Positions 35,887 through 46,591 of a DNA stretch of 64,000 bases are shown here, piece by piece (position 1 is the first letter of the stretch; every line of letters starts with the position of its first letter). The notes below the pieces were generated by a model. That model was not told where the DNA came from, ran no database searches, and saw only the letters and a list, made by a program, of their open reading frames with translations. A program made the position numbers and the translations under genes. Origin of the DNA: Eustoma russellianum (lineage: Eukaryota > Streptophyta > Magnoliopsida > Gentianales > Gentianaceae); assembly GCA_036186865.1 (NCBI GenBank), contig AP025048.1, positions 25,969,397 through 26,033,396 of the forward strand, in the 5' to 3' direction.

Positions 35887-36840
35887 TACTGGGGCTGGCA
35901 GATTTGTGTTGCTGATTGTGTGACTTGAGAACGAACCTTAGAAGTGTTCAATTAAGCTAAATTTTTACATGACACTAGCTCTGTGTGTGTAATACGAGTG
36001 AGAGTTTGAATTGCAGTAAAAAGAATTATGGTTTATTTTTAATAAATCTTTTGGTAAAACTGCTCAAGAAGAAATTACTGGAACTGGGCAGAACAGTATG
36101 ACGTTTTGCATGACCTGAAAATGAATCATAGGAGTATTTAAATTGGCTAATTTTTGGTGTTGTGTTAGCCTCATATGTATATGAAATGTGTGAGTTGGAA
36201 TTTCAATAAAAGGAGTTGTGGTTTGTCCTTAATGGAGTTTTTAGTAAGAAGTGGTCAAACAGAAGCACTGGAGATGAGCAGTTTTACGTGTCATGTTGAA
36301 CGACCTGAAAAAGAACCTTAGGAAGGTGCAAATTGACTAATTTTTGGTATGGTGATAGATTTGTATGTTTATGAAATGTGTGAGTTGGAATCTCATTAAA
36401 AGGAGTTGTGGTTTGTCCTAAATGAAATGCTTAGTAAGAATTGGCCAAGCAGAAGTACTGGAGCTGGACAGATTTATGTTGCTTGTTGAACAACATGAAA
36501 AGGGGCCTTAGGAGTGTTAAAATGGGCTAATTTTTGGTATGATGATAGCATTATATGTTTATGAAATGTGTGAGTTGGAATTGTAGTAAAAGAAGTTGTG
36601 GATTATTTTTAATGAAGTTCTTGGTAAAACGGCTCAAACAGAGTCGCTGGAACAGGACAGTTTTGAGTAGTAAGTTGTGTGGCTCGAAAATGCACCTTAG
36701 GAATGTGTAAATGAGCTGATTTTTGGTATGATGATATCTTGATGTGTTTATGACGTCTGTGAGTTGGAATTTTGGTAAAAGGATATGTGGTTTGGTCACA
36801 ATTCATTTCGTGATACAACTGGTCATTCCAGTTTCTGCAT
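35887..36840. repeat. About 190-bp tandem repeat, five copies, in GYP-2
   Basis: The landmark (t/c)actgg followed by ggcag or gacag recurs at 35887, 36076, 36266, 36456 and 36645 (spacing 189-190). Each unit continues through ccttaggagtgt, ctaatttttggta, tgtgagttggaat and aggagttgtggtttgt. Related but more diverged units appear on the other strand of the TRG LTRs (about 52330-52860 and 57600-58150). Confidence 0.85.
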
Positions 36841-37634
36841 GTACCCATTTTGGGAAAGTAATTAGATAACCCCTTTAAGTTTATTGGATTGCCTTGGAAA
36901 TTTTAAGGTAGTTACTTAAGGTATAGATGTACATGTTCATGTAAATAAATCAGCATAAAACCACCATTTTGATAGTTAACAACTGAGTTGAAGTTAGTGG
37001 TACAAAACTGGAAAACAGGACAGTTTGATGTCATAAGTTGTAAGGCTTCGATCTTGCTCTTTTAAGCTTAAATGTGGTGTTTAGACTTAGGAATATTGTT
37101 CCGCGGTATGTTAGCTATGTTTTCTAGGGGTTGGATCAAATTTATTAAGGTTTTATGATCCATGAAAATGAGGTAAGGCGGTATTGCCCTGCTGATTTCA
37201 GCAGTACCTTTGATGATACTTGATGTTTTGAGGTCGTTAGACATTTCGGAATGTTGCGAAATCTTTATGGCATGTGTCTAAGACTTCATTATGCATGTGT
37301 ATGATATGAGTTGATGAGCATGAGGCTGTATGAACAGAGTATGATTGCTGGACAGTTTTTCCAGCTTAAGAGACGAGTCAGCATATGCGTGTTATCATGT
37401 ATTTGTTCACGAGTCGCATGTTGCATATCATACATCGCATTGTCCATGTTCATACAGTTCACAAAACTGATTTTATGAAAAAGAATGATGAGAAAGATCT
37501 TTTGAAAAGAAGTTTTGAGTTTTGAAAGAAAGATCTTTGAAAGAGAGGTTTACCATTGCGAAAAGATTCCTATGGTACCATTTATTTCTGGCCAGCTTAA
37601 CCCGCTCCAGATCCGGGGTTAATTGATCTGAAGA

Positions 37635-37815
37635 GTTATAAGAACCGAGCTAGGCCCGGTATAATAGGTCTGAAGATGATCACGATTATAAGAACCGATC
37701 CAGGCCCGGTATAATAGGTCTGAAGAGTGTAAGAACCGAGCCAGGTCCGGTATAATAGACCTGAAGGTGATCATGTTATAAGAACCGAGTCATGCCCGGT
37801 ATAATAGGCTGACAC
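37635..37815. repeat. About 50-bp tandem repeat (aagaaccgagccaggcccgg) in GYP-2
   Basis: Four units of about 45-55 bp share aagaaccga, ggcccggtataatag and ctgaag. The TRG LTRs hold an analogous block with gatccggg-like cores (51716-51900), so this repeat type sits at a conserved LTR position. Confidence 0.85.
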
Positions 37816-38730
37816 ACTCTCTTGTTTTATGATGAGCATGATTTGAAAGAAAGAAAGAAAGTTCAAGTATTTTCATGAGCATGTCTAAATGAAAGAAAGA
37901 ATGTTTTCCGTTGCATTTGCATTGCATACGCATTTTCATACGCATTATGCATTTGCATACTCATACACATTGCATATGGTCATGAGCATGATGTCGAGGT
38001 GCCCTGAGTTGTGTCTTTACGTGCTACATGACTAAGTTATGATTTTATTGCCTTAGTGGCTATTGACGGAAGGGATGAGATGCTAGCTAAACGCTAGACG
38101 AAATGTTACTTAGGTCATGATCTTTCGTTACCTAAGTTACGATCTTATTGTTGTTGTTATGTAAGCTATGATCTTATTCCCCTTATGATCAAGTGATGCT
38201 TCTATTACCTTGGTGGCATTTAAATGGAAAGACAGGTATGATGGTAAGAGACCAAATTTTGGGGGTTCGGTTCTTGTATGTACTTACCATTTAATGCATG
38301 ATTGTTTATGGTGTACTTGCTGGTGACTTTGTCACTCACCCCCTATTTTTTCCTCCCAGAGTTTACAGGAAACGGGGTAGCAAGGATTGATGACGAGCAT
38401 AGGATCCCACATCCGTGAGAATACGAGTGGATGACAGCTTAGGGATTCTATTATAATGGATTCATAATATGACGGATTTATGTTGGAAGCGATGATTGCA
38501 GAAGTACTGATGTAATGAATGTGGTTGTAAAACTCATGTCAGATGTATAGAATGATTTATGTAAAAGTTTCAAATTCTGCCGTATTGTTATCTACCTGTT
38601 AAGATCGTGACTTTGTAATCCATGTTTATCCATGGGTTTTACGAGTTAAGTATCGACGCTTTGTACTTTTCTGAAAGGGAAAGTACGGCGGGTGCACCGT
38701 ACGAGGGGTAGCCGAGTACAGGGCGCTACA

Positions 38731-39276
38731 GTAGAACCTTTTGAACCTTTTCACTGTTCGAAAATGACTTCCCTAAAGCTTCAGGGCATTGAAAATATTA
38801 GTAATCCTCAAATCCATAGATGTTATGGATTCGTTCGGCAACATTTTTAAAGTCTCTAATTCAGTCATAAGAATGTTTATTTTTGACTCTTTAACACCAC
38901 TAGTACCTTCATGCTTTAATACAAGTGATTTCCACATGTCGTGTGTGCTTGTGCAATTTGACACATATCCTGTTTCAGAAGTTGTAAGTCCATTCAAAAA
39001 TAGTTGCATAGCTTTAGAATTCATGGACATTTTCTTGTTATCTTCCGATGACCATTCACTTTTATACTTTTCAACCTCCTGTGTGACTCCACTAACTTGT
39101 ACAACTTTCATTGGAATGTACGGCCCATCTTCAACTATAGACCATAAATCGGTGTCTATAGCCATTAAGAATAGCTTTATTCTTAGTTTCCAATAAACAA
39201 AATTATTTCCATAAAAAAGAGGAGGGCGTTGTGTAGACATACCTTCCAACTCACCTTTGTGAGAAACAATAGCCAT
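38731..39276 (-). pseudogene. SIRE-C gag, N-terminal part
   Basis: The start chosen is the minus-strand ATG at 39276-39274 (MAIVSHKGELEGMSTQ), matching the SIRE-B start context. Visible motifs: WKLRIKLFLMAIDTDLW, DMWKSLVLKHEGTSGVKESK and MLPNESITSMDLRITNIF. A one-base shift near 38778 changes frame before LGKSFSNSEKVQKVL, where GYP-2 inserted. The frame resumes at 33980. This is the 5' end of the gag at 32507-33980. Confidence 0.9.
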
Positions 39277-39384
39277 AGTATGTACCTTGGATTTGAGACA
39301 AGCAGTATATAACGAATTGTTGTTTCTTGGCCTTGTATTGTTCGTATGGTGTTGAATCTTGCTTCTTGTGAGTGGTGTTGGTCT

Positions 39385-39397
39385 GGCTCGGATACCA
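39385..39397 (-). other. SIRE-C primer-binding site (initiator tRNA-Met)
   Basis: On the minus strand, TGGTATCCGAGCC follows the LTR end by two bases. One substitution separates it from the usual TGGTATCAGAGCC. Confidence 0.82.
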
Positions 39398-39399
39398 AA

Positions 39400-42300
39400 T
39401 GTTGGATCGTGCACCTGCAATAAACACCACTATAGGGGGGTGAATAGTGGTTAGCGGAAATTACACTACAACCCTTTGTAAAAATCCCCTTTGAAAACAG
39501 AATCTGAGACCACCTCAGATTCAAAATCTGTGTTTGAAAAATTCACAAATAATTGTACACAACTCCAAAAATTATGAAACTTTCCATAATTGAACTTCAA
39601 TGAGTTAGCAAGACTCTGTCCAAAAATCAGATAAAAATAAGATCGTTTGACCCTTCAAACAAATAAAATGATTCAGATGGTCAATCTGGACAAAATTGGA
39701 CAGAATGTTGCCGCTATTGCAAAACGTGTTTCTCTTTGAATACTCAACCAAAAAGGTTGATCTTTATATCAAAACACTCCTTAGGATGTGTAGAGGAAGT
39801 TTCCAAAAGGCCCTGACCTTAAACAATTTTTGAAAAATACAGAATTTAAGTTTTCTCAAAACGGGTCAGATTGCAGCCAGATTGGAGCAGTTATCTTGCA
39901 AAGACTAAAAGACTAACTTTTCCTTGCTCAAATCAAGTGATTCTTTTTGAAAATGAAAGATAACAGTCTGAAGTATAACTCCACCAAAAATCACAAATTT
40001 TGAAAATGTTTAGCTATTTTTTCAAAACGTGAGAAATTGTGTGATATCTGCAGTAAAAACGAGCAGAAAACATAAATGAAGAAACAAGACAAGAACACCG
40101 AGGATTTATCCTGGTTCGGTCAATGTGACCTACTCCAGTCCCAAGGAACACATTTCCTTGGATTTCACTATCAAATGAATCACCTTATAACAAAAACCAA
40201 ACTTGATCCTTGGGTTATACACCAACCCTATTTAAGACTTGGATAATCACCTTCTAAGCAACACTTAGTTGCAACGCCTCTACAACCTATTGATATAGCC
40301 TTATAAGAATGGCTAATCAATCTTACAAATGAAGCTCAAAAGGCTTGTAGCTCAACAAAAACACCAAGAACACCTTAGCTACAAAGAATGGAACAACAAA
40401 AACAACAAGAAGATGAAGATGAAAGCTAGACAATTCAACAAATGCTTGTGAGCTTCAAGTGTATTTCATCTTCTTCACCATTGCCTCTATTTATAGTGCG
40501 AAATGAGCCTTGAAGATAAGATTTCCAATGTGTCACCATCTTCATCATCAATTCCAAATGTCTTCTCATCATTGGTTGGCCTTGTACACCTGGCAAATTA
40601 AAACACAATGATTGGTCCACTTTGGCAACTCCATGTGGCCAAAAATTTCAACTAAAGAATGTGAAGATAAAAGCAAGGGATAATACTCCACTATCCCCTC
40701 AACTTCTTGGCACAAGAATAGGCATGCGGGCTTTAAGAATTAAAACAAAATTCAGCTTCAATATTCCATCAAGTAGCCGTTGGTCATCTTGCATATTTTC
40801 AAAATTGAACTTTGATTTTCCTTATTAAAAATAAGAAAGGATAATACCACCAAATTATCCTCAACTCCAAGCACAATAATAGGGCATGTGAAGACTCCAT
40901 TTTGACCAACAAATATGCTGAATTTAGCTTGTAGCCGTTGGCTACAAATTTGAAAATCCTAGTTGGCAATTTTTGCCAACTAGCTCCTTTTTGGTTGGTC
41001 CACTTGTCTCCAACTCACAAAGTGAATACACCATCATATACATCTGAATATACACATTTTTCAACATATATATATGTGTAGCAACTCAGAGTATTGAAGA
41101 AGAAATAAATAGATAACAGTTGACAAGATTATGTCAACGTGTAACATCGTAATTCCCTAATATTTCTTCTTATATGTCAAGAAAATTTTGACACCTTTAA
41201 TGTCTCTGAATAATGATGGCAAATATTCTCTTATAACATATATAAGAGGGTCTTCAAGAAAAAATAGAATGTGACATCTTAAATTGTCACATATTCAGCT
41301 ATAGTCAATAATATCATCATGTGAGAGAAAAAGATATAAGATCACCATATTATCTTCAAAATAATAATAACGCAGCTCCAGAATGAAGATAATAATATGC
41401 TCAAGAAATTCCTTGAGTGAAAATACCAAAAATACCCTCAGGGGTAAAATGGCCAAAATACCCCTGGTATATGAAAACTCCAGAAATGACCCCGATGGTC
41501 AGAAATGAATATTATAACACCTTTGTCTTGATAAATAGTATGAGAAAAGTCCTTGATATATATTCACCTTATCATGTTCCTACAAAACTTAAAATTCCAA
41601 TTTTGCCCTTATTGGTAAGTTGTAGAAACTTCCAAGGCACGTTAGTCACAGGACAATAATAATCACCAAAAACACATAATAAGCACATAGTGCGCATGTA
41701 TAAATCATGTACAAATGAAAACAACCAATTTATCACATTTTAGAAAAATATTCCTAAAAACCCTAGACATCGATCGATCGAAGGCCTCGGCTTCAGAGAT
41801 CGATATCTCACAGAAAGTTTCAGAGTTTGCCTCTGACCTACATCGATCGATCGAAGTGAGGGTTCGATGTACATCGATCGATCGATGTGTCTCAGGTTTA
41901 GAGATCGATGTCTCACAGAAAGGTCTTAAACTTTTTTGCCTTACATAGATTGATCGATGTGAGAGATCTATGTACATAGATCGATCGATGTGCAACAACC
42001 TGAGAGATCGATGTCAACTTTTTCAACTTTTAATCACATATAACACTATGTGTGACATTTTTAAGTATTCACCACTTAAAATCATGGCTTTGAAAATTAT
42101 CCAAACATATTTCTCAACAGTAGGAGGGTGCATGTGCTGAAATTTTCTTTTGGTAAGATTTGTCAAATAATGTATAATATTCACACATATACAATAAATT
42201 ATAATCAGCCTTAATTTGAATTTTCTAGAACACTTTAGCATGTCTTCAATGTGTAAAAAGTGTCTAGATACATGTTACATCAATGCCAAAAATATTTTTC

Positions 42301-43184
42301 TCCGATTAATTTCAAAATTCTTACACATGTAATATATATTATGTCACACATAATATACATAAAATGAGGTGTATATTCAACACCAATGCTGAGTAGAAAA
42401 TGTCCCATGTGTCAAAATAGAATTGAGTTTTAATTCTCCACAAATCTAGGCTAAGTTGTGGGTGATTTGTGTGTGCAAACAAGGTATCACCTTGTGGCTG
42501 ATCGTAACGTGTGGATCACAAAATTTTTAAATAATTTTGATGTATTTAGGCTGTCCATTATTATATGGAAAGTATGCGACATATCGGTGAAGTTTCGGTA
42601 GTCACCCGATACGGAAATTTTCGATTTATGACCTTGTAACATGTCATTATAATTTTGACGTCACCATGACTTATAACATATGATATAAGACCTGAATGTA
42701 CACATAAATATGAGGTGTATATAGTGGTGTGACGTCGACGTACGTTTATAATATATGTGACGTGTCGGTGGTACGTCGGAGTATAAGTATATAGTGCCTC
42801 TTTTAAAAAATATACTATATATGTAAATGGCATGTGAAATGAATGGGATGAGAAAATTTTCCATTTCAAATTTGTTTCCATATAGCTCTCTCGAAATATG
42901 TCTCCATTTGATGAACTAGTTAGTTCATTAACTTAAGCACTTCACTTAATGAAATAGTTTGGTTCATTAATTATGGCACCTGAAAATAGTATAGAGACAA
43001 CAAATGTTTGCCATATGATGTAAGATTTAACACTTCATGGCTTGTTAGTACATCAACATTATATATAAACATCTAAAGCACTTTTACCAAATAAATATGT
43101 CAAGTAAAATTTATTCATGCATTTCATAAGTACGTAACATTTAAATCATGAATTTGTAAATCACTCAAACCCTTTTTCTCAACA
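39400..43184 (-). repeat. SIRE-C 5' LTR, 3,785 bp
   Basis: On the minus strand it starts TGTTGAGAAAAAGGGTTTGA, sharing the gggtttgagtgatt start with the other Sirevirus LTRs, and ends gatccaaca. It has the shared CT/GA-rich leader (about 40370-40480), the accagttt/ccggttcg tract near the R region (about 40100-40130), and the cattaagtgaagtgctta hairpin region (about 42930-42985). A GATC-rich repeat cluster at 41766-42012 is unique to this copy. The TSD on this side would be ctata (43185-43189); the partner lies beyond the left edge. No gene is present. Confidence 0.85.
41766..42012. repeat. Cluster of catcgatcgatcga palindromic repeats in the SIRE-C LTR
   Basis: Five acatcgatcgatcga or diverged acatagatcgatcgat units alternate with ctcaga..agagatcgat(a/g)tctcacagaaag units, in a period of roughly 100 bp (73 + 31). 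It is CpG- and GATC-dense in otherwise AT-rich DNA. The minus-strand open frame of 97 codons here is a product of the repeat. Confidence 0.85.
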
Positions 43185-43287
43185 CTATACCTAAGTGTGA
43201 GTGTCAAGGATGTAGGTGTGTTGTCACTAGGCAAATGAAGGACTATGTTGGTAGTGATTATGTGAACAAATTTGTAAATGACAAAAA
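43185..43287 (+). pseudogene. Remnant resembling a copia gag, between SIRE-C and COP-E
   Basis: The plus frame from 43187 is open and reads IPKCECQGCRCVVTRQMKDY and then YVNKF. The Cys-rich CxCxxCxC stretch followed by DYV and KF resembles gag sequence of another plant copia group. If so, SIRE-C and COP-E both inserted into an older copia element. Only about 34 codons remain; the call is tentative. Confidence 0.4.
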
Positions 43288-44597
43288 TGTTGGAAAATAT
43301 TCAAGAAAAATTCTGTACAGTGTGTGCTTTATGAAATAAAGCAACCACCGACCTGCCGAACTCAGCTCAAGTTACGTCAATCAGTCAAGTAAGATTAGTC
43401 CAAGAAGCCAAATTGAGTTTGCCTTCTGGATAGGCGACTTCCCGGCCTCTGCACAGCATTTGTGCTATCAGCCATTCAGTCGAGCTCAGAACAACAGAGT
43501 TCAACTCGGCAGCACTGTAGGCCAACAATATTGCACTATCAACCACTCAACCAAGCTCAGCACACAGCAGAGCTCAACTCGGCAATAACTGCAGAACAAC
43601 AAATGCTCTGACAGCCAACTAGCTAAGCTCAACACACAGCAGAGCTCAGAAATCGTTTGTCAGACCAGTTGAGCTCAGCACGACAGTACTGCATATCAGG
43701 CGAGTAGATATCCGAGGTGAGTCTAGGACTCTGCCTTTAAGATGTATTGCTCCAGTATACTGTGTCAACCAGAGAAAAGAAATCGTCTACCAGGATACAA
43801 CGGAAACAGTTCAAACGAGCGGCACTGCAACGTATGAACTCAGCGAACCTGTAAAGTGTCTCTGGCTTCTCGGACAACTTGGAAATGCAAATATATGCAG
43901 AGTTGTGTATGCGGAGGATGAAGATATAGAGAAGAAGAGAATTCTTGAATGATTTCTAAATGACAACAAAGGTCTACTCGGCCTCATATTTATAGGAGAA
44001 ACTGAGGTCAATTTGTTACAGTCAGTTCAACCACAGTTGTAGGATCAGATACCTGCTCGGCCTGAGCCTTTGGATCAAATAACTACGTCAGGTCTGCCCA
44101 CTTCCATTGGATCAGATAACTACTCAACCTAATTCCTCAGATGATAACCACTTTAGGTCAGCTCGGCAAGGTTAGCGTTAACCGATTTTTTTTTCAAATT
44201 TCAAAATTTTATCTGATCACAACAACCTAGAGAATTTTTAAAATTAAACTTCTCAAATCGGATAGGATCCAGCCGCAACATTCAGTCTAGCCTACACTCT
44301 GCAGTCCGTCCTGCAACCTGAGCACGAGCCCATTAGGCCCACAACCTGCAACCTGGCTTGAGCAGGAGCTCATCTGGCCCGTAGCTTTGCCGATCTTTGA
44401 GCATTAATTTCTCATTCATCCAATAACGTAATTGAGTGATTTAAAAGCCTAAAAGTATCTACTCGTTACATAGATAACTAAGGACTCATTAGTTTCCTCA
44501 CATCATTAATGAAAACTAATCATAATTAAGCTCAAAATACATTGCTAACAAAAGTTTGCAACAAAGCGTATTCAACTTCTTCCAATTTTCTCCAACA
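43288..44597 (-). repeat. COP-E 3' LTR, 1,310 bp
   Basis: On the minus strand it starts TGTTGGAGAAAATTGGAAG and ends AATATTTTCCAACA, so both ends carry the inverted TGTTGGA/TCCAACA. A polypurine tract, catatggaggat (44598-44609), abuts the start. Inside, 43355-43700 repeats a (c/g)agctcaactcggcag motif about five times at 45-60 bp spacing. No gene is present. Confidence 0.8.
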
Positions 44598-45149
44598 ATC
44601 CTCCATATGAATGGAAATTAATACAAACGCATATGCAGACTCTATCGAGAAGTCAGACAAAAGCATGTTGCAACAGACGAGGTAGCTTCTGGCTTTGAAC
44701 CTTTCCTACTGATATACTATCGAATCCACTTGGCTAATTATTGACTTGATGTCTTGAACTAATCGGCCTTAATTTTGAATCTAGACAACAGTACTTGCAC
44801 AACATTTTTTCAACACCTTTTTGGTTCTCATGGTAGTGTTTATTTTTACCATGAACCGCATGGTTTCAGAAAGTGTGTTAGAGAATTCTAGACTCACAAA
44901 ATTCTCATAGAAGCAGCCCCACTTCACACTTACATAGGTGTTTCTCTTAAAGAGTATTCTGACATACCACATTTAATATCCCAAGATATAGGAAACATTA
45001 AATGCCTCAGCTTAACCTCACTCTCTGTGCAAACATCACTTTTATTTTACAGAATGAGTAAGTGCTTTCTGAACCTTCATAACTTGGTTGTCCCATTGAA
45101 CAAGATTTTAGGATCTATAGTCAACACAGTTGGTTTTCTGTTACAAAGA
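44598..45149 (-). other. COP-E 3' untranslated region and polypurine tract
   Basis: Sequence between the RNase H stop and the 3' LTR. I see only the polypurine tract at 44598-44609; the 63-codon frame at 44781-44972 shows no domain. Confidence 0.6.
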
Positions 45150-46176
45150 TCATTGCATTAACGGCTTTACTCCCATTACGCTTATCAAAATTGAAATCCG
45201 ATCTCTAGGCAAACCTTTTGTAAGCAGATCCGCAAGGTTTTCCTTTGATTTTGTATAATCAATGAAAATCACGGCATTAGAGATCAACTGTTTAATGGTG
45301 TTGTGTCTCCGACATATGTTTCTAGACTTACCATTAGTTGTTGCTTTGTGCTCATCCTGTAGCTGACTGACTATCACAGTGTATGCTAATTGGAGCGATT
45401 TGCTTAGGCCAGCATGGCACATCCTCCGGGAAATTCCGAAGCCATTCAGCCTCTTCTTCAGCTTTACCAAAAGCTATAAACTCAGCTTCGATAGTGGAAC
45501 GAGCTATGCATGTTTGTTTTGTGGATTTCCACGACACATCAGCACTACCGATTGTGAATACGTATCCACTGGTAGACTTAATGTCCTTACTATCAGATAT
45601 CCAGTTGCCATCACAATAGCCTTCCAGCACTGTCAGATATCGTAAGTAATGTAATCCAAGATTCATTGTATACTTCAAGTATCTCATTACTCTATTTATA
45701 GTATTCCAATGATCATTACTTGGATTACTGGTAAACCTGCTCACTTTGTTCACTAAGCATGCCAAGTCTGGCCTTGTACAGTTTGTTATGTGCATCAGAC
45801 TTCCAATGACTTGTGAGTACTCCAATTGAGCTACTGGCTCGTCTGGGTTCTTTCTTAAGTGTATACTTAAGTCAAGTGGAGTTTTCACTGGATTCACATA
45901 AAACATATTGAATCGTTTTAGAACAGATTAAATATAGTGAGTTTGTGACAACACGAGTCCTTCAGCTATCCTAGAAATTTTAATTCCTACAATAACGTTG
46001 GCAACTCCCATATCCTTCATGTCGAAGTTTCTTGTCAACATCTTCTTTGTAATCAAGATTATATCACGAGTACTGTCTATGATTATCATGTCATCTACAT
46101 AAAGACATACTATTACGTAGGCATTATGTGTTCTTAATGTAGACACACTTGTCACATTCATTGATCTTGAAACCAT
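45150..46176 (-). pseudogene. COP-E pol: end of RT and RNase H (non-Sirevirus copia lineage)
   Basis: Read from 46176 downward: RT with AYVIVCLYVDDMIII (YVDD box) and FDMKDMGVANVIVGIKI, a break near 45928, then YSQVIGSLMHITNCTRPDLA, YLKYTMNLGLHY, RNase H (YCDGNWISDSKDIKSTSG, CIARSTIEAEFIAFGKAEEEAEWL, HCDSQSA), a shift near 45360, then NGKSRNICRRHNTIKQL and SKENLADLLTKGL. The RNase H signatures differ from the Sirevirus copies and resemble Tork or related copia groups. SIRE-D cuts the element at 46176; the 5' part lies right of the window. Confidence 0.88.
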
Positions 46177-46552
46177 TGTTGAGAAACCGGGTTTGAATGA
46201 TTTCAAAATACATGATTTAAATGTTACATGATTTCAAAATGCATGATTTAAGTGTTACATGACATGCGCACATGATAAATATGCTTTATATATATCATTG
46301 TTGGACTAACGTGCCATGAAGCGTTAAGGCTTAAATCATATGACAAACATTTGTTGTGTTTACACTATTTTCAGGTGCCATGTTAAATGAACTAAACTAG
46401 TTCATTTAACGAAGTGTTTAAGGAGGTGAACTAAACTAGTTCGTTAAACGAAGTGCTTAAGGAGATACATTTGTAAATGCCTATTCTTCAACAAATCTTA
46501 TATGGAAAGTTCTTCTCCACACATCATGGATATATACAAGGCACACACACAC

Positions 46553-46591
<39 letters not shown>

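Larger units (their letters stand above)
33981..38730 (+). mobile_element. GYP-2: solo LTR of a Ty3/gypsy element, 4,750 bp
   Basis: It begins TGTTGTACCCCGACG and ends GGGCGCTACA, flanked by the 5-bp duplication gtaga (33976-33980 and 38731-38735) inside SIRE-C gag. There is no coding sequence, primer site at the expected place or second LTR, so it is most simply a solo LTR left by unequal recombination. Its ends and the tract gaaagtacggcgggtgcacc just before the end match the TRG LTRs on the opposite strand (gaagtacggcgggtgcaccg), which places both in one gypsy group. Three blocks of tandem repeats lie inside. Short open frames within it are spurious. Confidence 0.82.

Noticed and set aside
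41705..41998. 97-codon minus-strand frame with HRSID repeats
   Set aside because: Product of the ATCGATCGATC repeat, which lacks stops in some frames; no domain.
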